DNA of 64,000 bases from Mycolicibacterium hodleri (GTDB lineage: Bacteria > Actinomycetota > Actinomycetes > Mycobacteriales > Mycobacteriaceae), in assembly GCF_006439015.1 (NCBI RefSeq), contig NZ_RCZG01000001.1, positions 496,001-560,000 on the forward strand, in the 5' to 3' direction. Each line of letters begins with the position of its first letter. Positions within the stretch are counted from its first letter, which is position 1. A program made the position numbers and the translations under genes. The notes under the pieces are model-generated. The model saw only the letters and a list, made by a program, of their open reading frames with translations, did not search any database and was not told where the DNA came from. Positions 1 to 8,601 of the stretch are shown piece after piece.

Positions 1-221
1 CCGATGACCCGGTGCGCCACGTTGGCGATCAGGTCGGCGCCGTAGCCCTCGCCGGAACCGGCCTCGAGCACGTCGCGGCCGACGCAGCGGTCCAGCAGTC
101 TTTGATAGACCACCTCGTGGCGGCGGAACCAATAGTTCTCCTCGGCCAGTCCGGGCACGGTGCGTTCTCCGGTGAGGGGGAGGACGTCTTCGGACGGCTC
201 TGGACGAGAAAAAGTGCTCAT
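1..221 (-). CDS. SAM-dependent methyltransferase, partial (Rv3030-like)
   Basis: The N-terminal 73 residues of a gene running off the left edge of the window on the minus strand, beginning with ATG at 221. A motif I type sequence, LEAGSGEGYGADL, near residues 54-66 marks a class I SAM-binding Rossmann fold. Its position divergent from fixA/fixB matches M. tuberculosis Rv3030, a methyltransferase in the gene group linked to methylglucose lipopolysaccharide synthesis. The substrate cannot be judged from this fragment. Family and locus are well supported; the biological role rests on synteny only. Confidence 0.8.
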   Translation of the reverse strand, partial: MSTFSRPEPSEDVLPLTGERTVPGLAEENYWFRRHEVVYQRLLDRCVGRDVLEAGSGEGYGADLIANVAHRVI

Positions 222-341
222 TTCCCACGCAGGCTAACCCAGCTATGGCGATTGTCACTCGCTCACCAGTAGTTCAGACACCGATGGTGCGGGTAGAAGG
301 TTAGATAGCACCAGCTATGGTGTGAGTGCGGACCGCATCAT

Positions 342-357
342 GTTACTGGCTAGTAAC
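342..357. promoter_or_regulatory. Palindrome in the methyltransferase/fixA divergent region
   Basis: The 207-bp divergent intergenic region contains GTTACT-GGCT-AGTAAC, a perfect 6-bp inverted repeat with a 4-nt spacer. This is the usual shape of a TetR-family operator. A second repeat, CCAGCTATGG, occurs twice, near 239-248 and 311-320. No regulator gene is adjacent, so the bound protein is unknown. Confidence 0.4.
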
Positions 358-428
358 CGTTGATTGCCGCACAATCCGTGATACGGCAAGGCCGGCTGCG
401 GCCTCATCGAGGAGGACGAACCACACTC

Positions 429-1223
429 ATGACGAACATCGTGGTCCTGATCAAACAGGTTCCAGATTACGAAGATCGGCATCTCACCGACGGTGACTGG
501 ACCCTTGATCGCGCTGGTAGCGATCCGGTTCTGGACGAGATCAACGAGAAGGCCGTCGAGGTCGCGCTGCAACTCAAGGAGAAGCACGCGGACGCCGACT
601 ACAACGTGGTCGTGCTGACCGCTGGGCCGTCGAGCGCAGAGACGGCGATCCGTCGCGCGCTGTCCATGGGAGCGGACTCGGCCTACCACCTGGTTGACGA
701 CGGCCTGCACGGCTCCGACATCGTCCAGACGTCGTGGGCGCTGGCCCGTTCGCTCGGTCAGATCGAAGACGTGGGCGTGGTCATCGCTGGCAACGAGACC
801 AGCGATGGTGTCGGCGGCGCCGTTCCGGCGATTCTCGCCCAGTTCCTCGGCCTGCCGCAGCTCACGGCGATGCGCAGCATCGACATCGCCGACGGCAAGG
901 TCACCGGCGAGCGTGAGACCGACGACGGTGTCTTCGGACTCGAGGCGAGCCTGCCCGCAATCGTCAGCATCAGCGAGAAGATCGTCGACGACGCCCGCTT
1001 CCCGTCCTTCAAGGGCATCATGGCGGCCAAGAAGAAGCCGGTCGAAACCCTGACGCTCGCCGGAATCGGCATCGAGGCAGACGAGGTCGGTGGCGCGCAC
1101 GCCGGTTCGACCGTCGTGTCGTCGACCCCCAAGCCGCCCAAATCGGCAGGCGAGAAGGTCACCGACGAAGGTGAGGGCGGCAAGCAGATCGCCGATTACC
1201 TCATCGCTCAGAAACTTCTCTGA
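429..1223 (+). CDS. fixA: Electron transfer flavoprotein beta subunit
   Basis: 264-residue EtfB/FixA protein, which with the alpha subunit passes electrons from acyl-CoA and other flavin dehydrogenases to the ETF:quinone oxidoreductase. It opens with TNIVVLIKQVPDYEDRHLT and carries the ETF-beta motif VVIAGNETSDGVGGAVPA. The ATG at 429 was chosen because GAGGAGGA lies about 12 nt upstream; an in-frame codon at 360 would add 23 residues that do not resemble the family. fixB follows after 50 bp, and the order matches Rv3029c-Rv3028c. One operon is likely, perhaps controlled through the palindrome at 342-357. Confidence 0.95.
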   Translation: MTNIVVLIKQVPDYEDRHLTDGDWTLDRAGSDPVLDEINEKAVEVALQLKEKHADADYNVVVLTAGPSSAETAIRRALSMGADSAYHLVDDGLHGSDIVQTSWALARSLGQIEDVGVVIAGNETSDGVGGAVPAILAQFLGLPQLTAMRSIDIADGKVTGERETDDGVFGLEASLPAIVSISEKIVDDARFPSFKGIMAAKKKPVETLTLAGIGIEADEVGGAHAGSTVVSSTPKPPKSAGEKVTDEGEGGKQIADYLIAQKLL

Positions 1224-1273
1224 GCCCGTCGGACAACCCCAGACCCACACTTCTTAGAGAGCGAACGAGAACC

Positions 1274-2230
1274 ATGGCTGAAGTACTCGTGCTCGTCGAG
1301 CACGCTGAAGGAAATCTGAAGAACGTCACGGCGGAGCTCATCACCGCCGCCCGCGCGTTGGGGGAACCCTCCGCCGTCGTAATCGGTGCCCCCGGCACCG
1401 CTGAGAAGCTGACCGATGGTCTCAAGGCCGCCGGCGCTGCCAAGATCTACGTCGCCGAATCGGACGTCGTCGAGCAGTACCTCGTCACGCCGAAGGTGGA
1501 TGTCATCAACGCCCTGGTCGAGTCTGCATCGCCAGTTGCCGTCGTGGTCGTCGCCAGTGCGGAGGGCAAGGAGATCGCCGGTCGCGTCGCGGCCGAGACC
1601 GGCTCCGGTGTGCTCGTCGACATCATCGGCATCAAAGAGGGACCCATCGGCATCCACTCCATCTTCGGCGGTGCGTACACCACCGAGGCGAAGGCAGAGG
1701 GCGACGGGCCGGTCTTGGCACTGCGTCCGGGTGCCGTCGAGGCTGAGCCGATCGCAGCGGCAGGCGAAGTGGTGACCGTGGAGGTGCCTGCACCTGCCGA
1801 GAACGCCACGAAGATCACCTCGCGCCAGCCCGCTCAGAAGAGCGCGCGGCCCGAGCTGACCGAGGCCAAGATCGTCGTAGCCGGCGGTCGCGGTGTTGGT
1901 AGCAAGGAGAACTTCAGCGTCATCGAGGATCTCGCGGACGCGTTCGGTGGCGCCGTCGGTGCCTCTCGCGCAGCCGTCGACTCCGGCTTCTACGAGGGGC
2001 AGTTCCAGGTGGGTCAGACCGGCAAGACCGTGTCGCCGCAGCTGTATCTGGCGCTCGGCATCTCGGGAGCGATCCAACACCGCGCCGGCATGCAGACGTC
2101 CAAGACGATCGTCGCCGTGAACAAGGACGAGGAAGCGCCGATCTTCGAGATCGCCGACTACGGCATCGTGGGCGATCTGTTCAAGGTCACTCCGCAGCTC
2201 ACCGACGCAGTCAAGGCTCGCAAGGGCTGA
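1274..2230 (+). CDS. fixB: Electron transfer flavoprotein alpha subunit
   Basis: 318-residue EtfA/FixB protein, the FAD-binding partner of the upstream beta subunit. The N-terminal alpha/beta domain begins [17 protein letters not shown]. The C-terminal FAD domain carries [14 protein letters not shown], the SRAAVDSGF segment, [19 protein letters not shown] and [19 protein letters not shown], all typical of the family. Length is normal. It lies 50 bp after fixA and is the last conserved core gene before the polyol island. Confidence 0.95.
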   Translation: MAEVLVLVEHAEGNLKNVTAELITAARALGEPSAVVIGAPGTAEKLTDGLKAAGAAKIYVAESDVVEQYLVTPKVDVINALVESASPVAVVVVASAEGKEIAGRVAAETGSGVLVDIIGIKEGPIGIHSIFGGAYTTEAKAEGDGPVLALRPGAVEAEPIAAAGEVVTVEVPAPAENATKITSRQPAQKSARPELTEAKIVVAGGRGVGSKENFSVIEDLADAFGGAVGASRAAVDSGFYEGQFQVGQTGKTVSPQLYLALGISGAIQHRAGMQTSKTIVAVNKDEEAPIFEIADYGIVGDLFKVTPQLTDAVKARKG

Positions 2231-2326
2231 GTCAACCTCAAATCTCCGCGACTTCGGCGCGGTAACCCGCGATGAGCGCGGGTTACCGCGCCGAACTCGT
2301 ATCGGCGTTGGACGTAGGGTTACGCC

Positions 2327-3811
2327 GTGGACCTGCTTCTCGGAATCGACATGGGCACCGGGAGCAGCAAGGGCGTCCTGGTGGACACTGCGGGCGTCGT
2401 GATCGCCTCGGCCACCATCCCGCACGCCATGAACCTGCCGCGCCCCGGCTGGGCCGAGGTCGACGCCGAGTCGACGTGGTGGCGCGAGGTCTGCGACATC
2501 AGCAACCGCCTCGCCGGTGAGGTACCCGCGGGGTCGAGGATCGCCGCGATGTGCGTCAGCGGCGTCGGTCCCTGTCTGGTGCTGTGCGACGACGACCTCA
2601 CGCCGCTGCGGCCCGCCATCCTCTATGGCGTCGACACCAGGGCGACCACTGAAATCCGCTTGCTGACAGAGGAATTCGGTGCCGACGCCATCCTCGAGCG
2701 GGCTGGGACGTTGCTGTCCAGTCAGGCCGTCGGGCCCAAGCTGGAATGGGTACGGCGCCACGAGCCCGAGGTCTTCGCGCGGGCCACCGGTTGGTATGGA
2801 TCGAACTCGTACATCGCCGCCAAGTTGACGGGCGAATACGTCCTGGACCACCACACGGCAAGCCAGTGCGACCCGCTGTATGCGACGAGCGAGTTCGACT
2901 GGAACACCGAGTGGGCCAAGCGGATCTGCGCGCATCTTCCGTTGCCCCGGCTGGTCTGGCCGAGCGAGGTCGTCGGCGCCGTGCACGCCGAGGCCGCCGC
3001 GGCCACCGGCGTCCCGAAGGGAACACCCGTGGTGGCCGGCACGGTCGATGCCTATTCGGAGGCATTCTCGGTCGGCGTCCGCAGTCCCGGCGATCAGATG
3101 CTGATGTACGGTTCGACCATGTTCCTGGTCCAGATCATCGAGGAATACCACAGCGATCCGGCGCTGTGGACGACGGCGGGCATCGAGCGTGGCTCGCTCG
3201 CACTGGCGGCGGGAACGTCGACCGCCGGCAGCATGATCGGCTGGCTTCAGACGATCACTGGAGGGGCATCGTTGGACACCCTGATGGCGGAGGCGTCGGC
3301 GGTGCCCGCGGGCAGCGAAGGGCTGATCGCGCTGCCATATCTTGCGGGGGAGCGGACGCCCGTGTTCGATCCGGACGCTCGCGGACTCTTTGCCGGGCTG
3401 ACGCTGCGGCACGGTCGCGGACACCTGTTCCGTGCCGTCTACGAGGGTATCGGCTTTGGTATTCGACAGATCCTCGAAAAGTTCGACGACGCGCACACCG
3501 GGCGGCGGACCGTGGCGGTCGGCGGTGGGCTGCGCAGCCCGATCTGGGCGCAGGCGGTCAGCGACATCACCGGACGCCCGCAACTGGTTCCCGAACAGGC
3601 GATCGGTGCCAGCTACGGCGATGCGCTGATGGCGGCCATAGGCGTGAAACTGGTTGAGCCGGAGACCGATTGGGCGATGATCGAGCGCGAGATCATGCCC
3701 AACCCCGATAACCGCGCGCGCTACGACGAGCTGTACGGCGTGTGGCGCGAACTGTATCCGGCGACCAAAAGTTTGGTGCACCGGCTGGGTGAGCTCGGCG
3801 ATCGGGACTAG
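2327..3811 (+). CDS. FGGY-family carbohydrate kinase
   Basis: 494-residue sugar or polyol kinase of the FGGY (xylulokinase/glycerol kinase) family. The N-terminal phosphate-binding loop is LLLGIDMGTGSSKG at residues 3-16. The likely catalytic Asp is D241 in the GTVDAYSEA segment. A second ATPase-fold motif, VAVGGGLRSPIWAQ, lies near residue 400. The GTG start follows a -10-like TAGGGT (2315-2320) by 6 nt, so the mRNA may be leaderless. It sits at the edge of a polyol-catabolism island and converges on its SorC regulator. Brucella uses an FGGY kinase (EryA) for erythritol, but this could equally be a pentulose kinase. Family sure, substrate unknown. Confidence 0.88.
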   Translation: MDLLLGIDMGTGSSKGVLVDTAGVVIASATIPHAMNLPRPGWAEVDAESTWWREVCDISNRLAGEVPAGSRIAAMCVSGVGPCLVLCDDDLTPLRPAILYGVDTRATTEIRLLTEEFGADAILERAGTLLSSQAVGPKLEWVRRHEPEVFARATGWYGSNSYIAAKLTGEYVLDHHTASQCDPLYATSEFDWNTEWAKRICAHLPLPRLVWPSEVVGAVHAEAAAATGVPKGTPVVAGTVDAYSEAFSVGVRSPGDQMLMYGSTMFLVQIIEEYHSDPALWTTAGIERGSLALAAGTSTAGSMIGWLQTITGGASLDTLMAEASAVPAGSEGLIALPYLAGERTPVFDPDARGLFAGLTLRHGRGHLFRAVYEGIGFGIRQILEKFDDAHTGRRTVAVGGGLRSPIWAQAVSDITGRPQLVPEQAIGASYGDALMAAIGVKLVEPETDWAMIEREIMPNPDNRARYDELYGVWRELYPATKSLVHRLGELGDRD

Positions 3812-3848
3812 CCGGGTACTAGCGGTGCTCGCCACTCTCCGTCATGCC

Positions 3849-3903
3849 GAGATCCGCGTTTTGCAGATCGCCGCCTGCACCCTCCCTGCGGAAAGCGGAT
3901 CTC
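3849..3903. terminator. Inverted repeat between convergent genes
   Basis: GAGATCCGC (3849-3857) and GCGGATCTC (3895-3903) form a perfect 9-bp inverted repeat across the short gap between the FGGY kinase and the convergent regulator. The loop is long (37 nt) and there is no U-tract, so a bidirectional terminator is only a possibility. Confidence 0.3.
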
Positions 3904-3912
3904 ATGGGGGAG

Positions 3913-4941
3913 CTAGCCGGAAAGCGCCGGGCTGGCCAGGATGTCGGTGGCCGTCACCGGGTCGGTGACGAGGTGGTTGAAGTAGCCGCCCTTGGCGCCC
4001 GCGATGATGGAGTCGACCTTCTCCTTGCCGACGGCCACCGCAATGGTCACCGGAATATGCTGCAGTGCCGCAAGTTCCACTGCGATCAGCCGCTCGCCGT
4101 CCTCGAAGTCGACGGGTGCTCCCTCGCGGTCATAGAACCGCGAACACACGTCGCCGACCGCCGCCCGTAGCGAGGTGGATCCCGTCGGTACGAATCGTGG
4201 AATGTCGGATCGAGTCAGCGGCGGCGCGCCAACTCCCATCAGTGCACAACGTGCACGAGGCCAGAGGTGTAGCACGCGTTGAATGCTCGGATCGTTGAGA
4301 AGTGACTGGTATAGCTCGACGCCGGGTAGGGCCGGAGCGAAGAGGTAATTCGCGCGCCCACCAACACGATTGGCGACCAGACGGGTGATCTCGTTGGTCT
4401 GGTACCACTCCTCGGGTTGATCGTTTCCGCCGACGGTGGGGGTGACGACGACGCCCGGCAGCGGCGCGAGGTCGAACTGCGCGACCTCGTACACCGTGCG
4501 TCCAGACGACACCAGAAGAACGTCGCCCGGCAGTAGGCCAGCCTCACCGAGAGCGCGGCCGACGGCGGGCGCCAGCACGCGGCCCATCACGTCGACGACG
4601 GTGCGGCCCGTACCTGGTGCCGGTAGTTGCGGACTGAGGTACACCGACGTCAGGTTGAGCGCGCGGGCCAGCCGATCGGCCAGGTCGCCCGGGCGGGCCT
4701 CGGCGGGGGGAATCACCTCGATTCTCACGATGCCCTGTCGTTTCGCCTCGGCCAGCAGCCTGCTGACCGTGGCGCGGCTGGTTCCGAGTTGCTCGGCGAC
4801 CTCGGCCTGGGTGGCATCGTCCTCGTAGTAGAGCCGTGCGGCCGTGTACAGCAGCGACGCGGGAAAGTGGCTGCCCTCACCGTCTTGCGGGCCGGCGTCG
4901 CCGAGCGGAACCGCCGGTGTGTGCGGGGCCGACCGTGACAT
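3913..4941 (-). CDS. SorC/DeoR-type sugar-binding transcriptional regulator
   Basis: 342-residue regulator of the SorC family, which includes the erythritol regulator EryD. A helix-turn-helix near residues 38-72 reads ATQAEVAEQLGTSRATVSRL. The rest is the phosphosugar-binding domain, with LLVSSGRTVYEVA and VVTPTVGGNDQ. It is divergent from the dehydrogenase gene and shares an AT-rich 129-bp intergenic region holding a 22-bp imperfect palindrome. The simplest reading is local repression of the polyol operon relieved by a phosphorylated pathway intermediate, by analogy with the family. Confidence 0.88.
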   Translation of the reverse strand: MSRSAPHTPAVPLGDAGPQDGEGSHFPASLLYTAARLYYEDDATQAEVAEQLGTSRATVSRLLAEAKRQGIVRIEVIPPAEARPGDLADRLARALNLTSVYLSPQLPAPGTGRTVVDVMGRVLAPAVGRALGEAGLLPGDVLLVSSGRTVYEVAQFDLAPLPGVVVTPTVGGNDQPEEWYQTNEITRLVANRVGGRANYLFAPALPGVELYQSLLNDPSIQRVLHLWPRARCALMGVGAPPLTRSDIPRFVPTGSTSLRAAVGDVCSRFYDREGAPVDFEDGERLIAVELAALQHIPVTIAVAVGKEKVDSIIAGAKGGYFNHLVTDPVTATDILASPALSG

Positions 4942-4981
4942 TCAGGCAGTATGTCACCGAACAAAAGCGCGAGCACATCTG

Positions 4982-5003
4982 TTCTGAAAATAAGTTTTCT
5001 GAA
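4982..5003. promoter_or_regulatory. Candidate operator of the SorC-type regulator
   Basis: TTCTGAAAA (4982-4990) and TTTTCTGAA (4995-5003) form a palindrome with one mismatch per arm around TAAG, in an AT-rich patch of an otherwise GC-rich sequence. TTCTGA or TTCTGG recurs at 4982, 4997 and 5010, nearly one helical turn and a half apart. The site lies between the divergent regulator and dehydrogenase genes. Confidence 0.55.
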
Positions 5004-5070
5004 CATTCGTTCTGGACAAATGTGCAGCCGCTCGATAGTGTGACCGGAGCCACATGTGAAGGAGCTGCTG

Positions 5071-6159
5071 ATGAGCGACCAGATTCCGGAGAAGATGCAG
5101 GCCGTCGTCTGCCACGGACCGAACGACTATCGACTCGAAGAGGTCGCCGTTCCGCACCGCAAGCCCGGCGAGGCGCTCATCCGGGTCGAAGCGGTCGGCA
5201 TCTGCGCCAGCGACCTGAAGTGCTACCACGGAGCCGCCAAGTTCTGGGGTGACGCGAATCGTCCCGCCTGGACCGAGACGATGGTCATCCCGGGCCACGA
5301 ATTCGTCGGGCGCGTCGTCGAACTCGACGACGAGGCCGCCAACCGCTGGGGTATCGCCGTCGGTGACCGGGTCACGTCCGAGCAGATCGTGCCATGTTGG
5401 GAGTGCCGTTTCTGCAAGCGCGGGCAGTACCACATGTGTCAGCCCCACGATCTCTACGGTTTCAAGCGCCGGACCCCCGGCGCCATGGCCAGCTACATGA
5501 CCTACCCCGTAGAAGCGTTGGTGCACAAGATTTCCGGCGACATCCCGCCCGCGCACGCGGCATTCGTCGAACCGTTGTCCTGCTCGCTGCACGCCGTCGA
5601 GCGGGCGCAGATCACCTTCGAGGACACCGTCGTGGTCGCGGGTTGCGGCCCCATCGGGCTCGGCATGATCGCCGGTGCGCGCGCGAAGAACCCGATGCAC
5701 GTCATCGCGCTGGACATGGCGCCGGAGAAACTCGAACTCGCCAAGAAGTGCGGTGCGGACGTCACCATCAACATCGCGGAGCAGGACGTCGAGAAGATCG
5801 TCAAGGACCTCACCGATGGCTACGGCGCCGACGTCTACCTGGAGGGCACCGGACATCCGTCCGCCGTCCCGCAGGGGCTCAACTCGCTGCGCAAGCTGGG
5901 TCGCTACGTCGAGTACGGCGTCTTCGGCAGCGATGTCACGGTGGACTGGAGCATCATCAGCGACGACAAGGAACTCGACGTGCTCGGCGCCCATCTGGGG
6001 CCGTACTGCTGGCCCGCCGCCATCAAGATGATCGAGTCCGGCGTCCTTCCACTGGACGAGATCTGCACCCACCAACTCCCGTTGAGCGAATTTCAAAAGG
6101 GGCTCGATCTGGTCGCCAGCGGCAAGGAATCGGTCAAGGTCTCCCTGATCCCGGCGTAG
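5071..6159 (+). CDS. eltD: Zinc-dependent polyol dehydrogenase, EltD-like
   Basis: 362-residue medium-chain, zinc-dependent alcohol dehydrogenase. Catalytic-zinc residues lie in VGICASDLK and PGHEFVGRV; the structural-zinc cysteines are in CWECRFCKRGQYHMC; the NAD-binding glycine motif is VVAGCGPIGLG. The sequence closely resembles, from memory, the M. smegmatis erythritol/L-threitol dehydrogenase EltD, which oxidises these tetritols to L-erythrulose. ATG 5071 was chosen because the GAAGGAG ribosome site (5058-5064) lies inside the longer frame that starts at 5056. It is first in the transport/catabolic operon, 43 bp before the binding protein. Exact substrate needs testing. Confidence 0.82.
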   Translation: MSDQIPEKMQAVVCHGPNDYRLEEVAVPHRKPGEALIRVEAVGICASDLKCYHGAAKFWGDANRPAWTETMVIPGHEFVGRVVELDDEAANRWGIAVGDRVTSEQIVPCWECRFCKRGQYHMCQPHDLYGFKRRTPGAMASYMTYPVEALVHKISGDIPPAHAAFVEPLSCSLHAVERAQITFEDTVVVAGCGPIGLGMIAGARAKNPMHVIALDMAPEKLELAKKCGADVTINIAEQDVEKIVKDLTDGYGADVYLEGTGHPSAVPQGLNSLRKLGRYVEYGVFGSDVTVDWSIISDDKELDVLGAHLGPYCWPAAIKMIESGVLPLDEICTHQLPLSEFQKGLDLVASGKESVKVSLIPA

Positions 6160-6202
6160 TCCAGACATCCCCCGAAGGACCCCCACGAAGGACACCTAGA
6201 CA

Positions 6203-7627
6203 ATGAGTCGAGATCGCATTACCGGGCCGCAGATGTCGCGGCGAAACATGTTGGCCGCGTTGGGCATGGCAGGAGCGGCCGCCGCGAGCCTACCGATCCT
6301 GAGTGCCTGCGGGGTGGGAGGCAACTCCGGGGCACCGAACGGTGCGGGTGAGGTGACCGGTGGCTTCGACTGGAAGAGGGCCGCAGGCAGCACCATCAAC
6401 GTCCTGCAGACCCCGCACCCGTATCAGCTGTCGTATCAGCCTCTGCTGCAGGAGTTCACCGAGCTCACCGGGATCAACGTCAATGTCGACCTGGTGCCAG
6501 AAGCCGACTACTTCACCAAGCTGAACACCGAGCTCGCCGGTGGCTCCGGGAAACACGACGCGTTCATGCTGGGTGCCTACTTCATCTGGCAGTACGGACC
6601 GCCGGGGTGGATCGAAGATCTCAATCCCTGGCTGCAGAACACCTCCGCAACCAGCGCCGAGTACGACTTCGAGGACATCTTCGAGGGCCTGCGCACCTCC
6701 ACCCGATGGGATTTCACCCTCGGCAATCCGCTGGGCACCGGCGGGCAATGGGCCATCCCGTGGGGGTTCGAGAACAACGTCGTCGCCTACAACAAGAGAA
6801 TCTTCGACGAGAAGGGCATCACGAAGCTGCCCGACAATTTCGACGACTTCATCCAGCTGGCTGTCGACCTCACCGACCGTCCGAACAACCGCTACGGCAT
6901 CTCCACCCGCGGCTCGAAGTCGTGGGCCACCATCCATCCCGGCTTCATGACGCAGTATTCCCGGGAGGGCGCGATCGACTATAAGTTCAACGGTTCGGAG
7001 CTCATCGCCGAGATGGACAGCGACAAGGCGATCGCCTTCACCCAGAAGTGGATCGACATGCAGCACAAGGCCGGACCCACGTCGTGGACCACCTATGACT
7101 ATCCCAATGCCACCGGCGATCTCGGCGACGGCAAGGCCATGATGGTCTTCGACGCCGACAGCGCCACCTACCCGAAGAACAAGCCGGGCGCCAGCAAGGA
7201 GGCGGGCAACCTCGGGTGGTACCCGGGACCCGCCGGGCCCGACGGGAACTACAAGACGAACCTGTGGACCTGGAGCTGGGCGATGAGCGCCAACTCCCGC
7301 AACAAGCTGCCCGCGTGGCTTTTCATGCAGTGGGCCACCGGCAAGGACTCGATGAACAAGGCGGTCGAGGGCGGCACCTACGCCGACCCGGTGCGAAAGT
7401 CGGTGTTCGACAGCACGTTCAAGCGGGTCGCCGCCGATCAGTTCGGCTACCTCGAAACCTTCGAGACGGTCATCGGCGAGTCGAAGATCCAATTCACCCC
7501 GCAGAAGAAGTTCTTCGACACGACGCAGAACTGGGCCGTGGCGTTGCAGGACATCTACGGCGGTGACGACGCTGCGTCGCGCCTGCGCAGCCTCGCGAAG
7601 ACCAATACCTCCAAGGTCAACCTCTAG
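6203..7627 (+). CDS. ABC transporter substrate-binding lipoprotein (polyol/sugar)
   Basis: 474-residue family 1 extracellular solute-binding protein. The N-terminus has a twin-arginine motif (SRRNML) and a lipobox ending LSAC, so Tat export and lipid anchoring on the outer face of the membrane are expected. The mature part has the features of sugar/polyol binding proteins, including the WAIPWGFENNVVAYNKRIF segment. A second in-frame ATG ten residues on is also possible. It is followed after 14 bp by the permease genes and is the likely specificity component of the importer. Confidence 0.9.
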   Translation: MSRDRITGPQMSRRNMLAALGMAGAAAASLPILSACGVGGNSGAPNGAGEVTGGFDWKRAAGSTINVLQTPHPYQLSYQPLLQEFTELTGINVNVDLVPEADYFTKLNTELAGGSGKHDAFMLGAYFIWQYGPPGWIEDLNPWLQNTSATSAEYDFEDIFEGLRTSTRWDFTLGNPLGTGGQWAIPWGFENNVVAYNKRIFDEKGITKLPDNFDDFIQLAVDLTDRPNNRYGISTRGSKSWATIHPGFMTQYSREGAIDYKFNGSELIAEMDSDKAIAFTQKWIDMQHKAGPTSWTTYDYPNATGDLGDGKAMMVFDADSATYPKNKPGASKEAGNLGWYPGPAGPDGNYKTNLWTWSWAMSANSRNKLPAWLFMQWATGKDSMNKAVEGGTYADPVRKSVFDSTFKRVAADQFGYLETFETVIGESKIQFTPQKKFFDTTQNWAVALQDIYGGDDAASRLRSLAKTNTSKVNL

Positions 7628-7641
7628 GAGCTCGGGCACCC

Positions 7642-8598
7642 ATGACAACTCAGACACCAAAGGCTCCCGCGACCTCGGCGCGGCAGCCGGCGCAGGCCTC
7701 CGGGCGCACGCTCCCAGAGGTACCGGCCTGGCGCCGCAAACTGCGGCCCTACCTTCTGTCGATCCCCGCCGTGGTGATCGTCATCGGGATCCTCTACCCG
7801 TTCGCGGTCGGCGCCTATTACGCCTTCCTCAACTACGCTGCGGTGAACCCCGATCCGCACTTCGTTTGGTTCAAGAACTTCAAATCGGTGCTCGGCGATC
7901 AGGTCTTCTGGTCGAGCGTGAAGACCACCGGCATCTTCGCGGTGGTCGCCACCGCGGTGGAGACCACGCTGGGGGTGGGGCTGGCGCTCCTGCTCAACCG
8001 CTCGTCGATCATCGGAAAGATCTTCGAGAAGGTTCTGATACTGCCGTTGATGATCGCGCCGGTCATCGCAGGCGTGATCTGGAAGCTGATGTTCAACCCT
8101 CAGTTCGGCATCCTCAATCACGTTCTGGGCCTTGGCAACACCTTCGACTGGTTGTCCAGCAGTCATGCGCTGTGGTCGGTGATCCTGGTCGACCTGTGGA
8201 TCTTCACACCGTTCGTCGCGATCCTGGTGCTGGCAGGCATGCGCTCGCTGCCCAAGGAGCCGTTCGAAGCGTCCGAAGTCGATGGTGCTGGATGGTTCTA
8301 CATGTTCCGCAAGCTCATGCTCCCGATGCTGTGGCCCTACATCTTGGTCGCCGTCATCTTCCGGTTCATGGACAACCTCAAGGTCTTCGACCACATCTAC
8401 GTGCTCACCGCGGGTGGGCCTGGCGTGGCAACGCGCACACTGCAGATCGGTGCGTTCGAGGACTCGATCATCAATCTCGACTACTCCCGGGGCAGCACCT
8501 ACATGCTGCTTCTCTGGATCATCGTGTTCATCACGGCGCGCTACCTGGTCAGCGTGCTCGGCAAGGCGCAGCGTCGTGCTGCGGGAGCGGAGTCCTAA
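7642..8598 (+). CDS. ABC transporter permease (MalF-type)
   Basis: 318-residue inner-membrane permease with about six predicted membrane segments after a 45-residue cytoplasmic leader. The EAA-type coupling loop is EPFEASEVDGAGWFYMFRKL, near residues 210-229, and should contact the ATPases. It lies 14 bp after the binding-protein gene and 3 bp before the second permease. This is the binding-protein-dependent transport inner membrane component family, the UgpA/MalF side. Confidence 0.9.
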   Translation: MTTQTPKAPATSARQPAQASGRTLPEVPAWRRKLRPYLLSIPAVVIVIGILYPFAVGAYYAFLNYAAVNPDPHFVWFKNFKSVLGDQVFWSSVKTTGIFAVVATAVETTLGVGLALLLNRSSIIGKIFEKVLILPLMIAPVIAGVIWKLMFNPQFGILNHVLGLGNTFDWLSSSHALWSVILVDLWIFTPFVAILVLAGMRSLPKEPFEASEVDGAGWFYMFRKLMLPMLWPYILVAVIFRFMDNLKVFDHIYVLTAGGPGVATRTLQIGAFEDSIINLDYSRGSTYMLLLWIIVFITARYLVSVLGKAQRRAAGAES

Positions 8599-8601
8599 GC
8601 C

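Noticed and set aside
1208..3835. 875-codon open frame on the minus strand opposite fixB and the FGGY kinase
   Set aside because: It is an antisense shadow in high-GC DNA: the plus-strand genes have clear family motifs, while this frame is Arg/Asp/Gly-rich with no recognisable domain. The same applies to the long minus-strand frames at 28511-30433, 34554-36416 and 39709-41388.
5056..5070. Upstream in-frame start codon for the eltD-like gene
   Set aside because: The ribosome binding site GAAGGAG lies within this stretch, and the family begins at the ATG at 5071.
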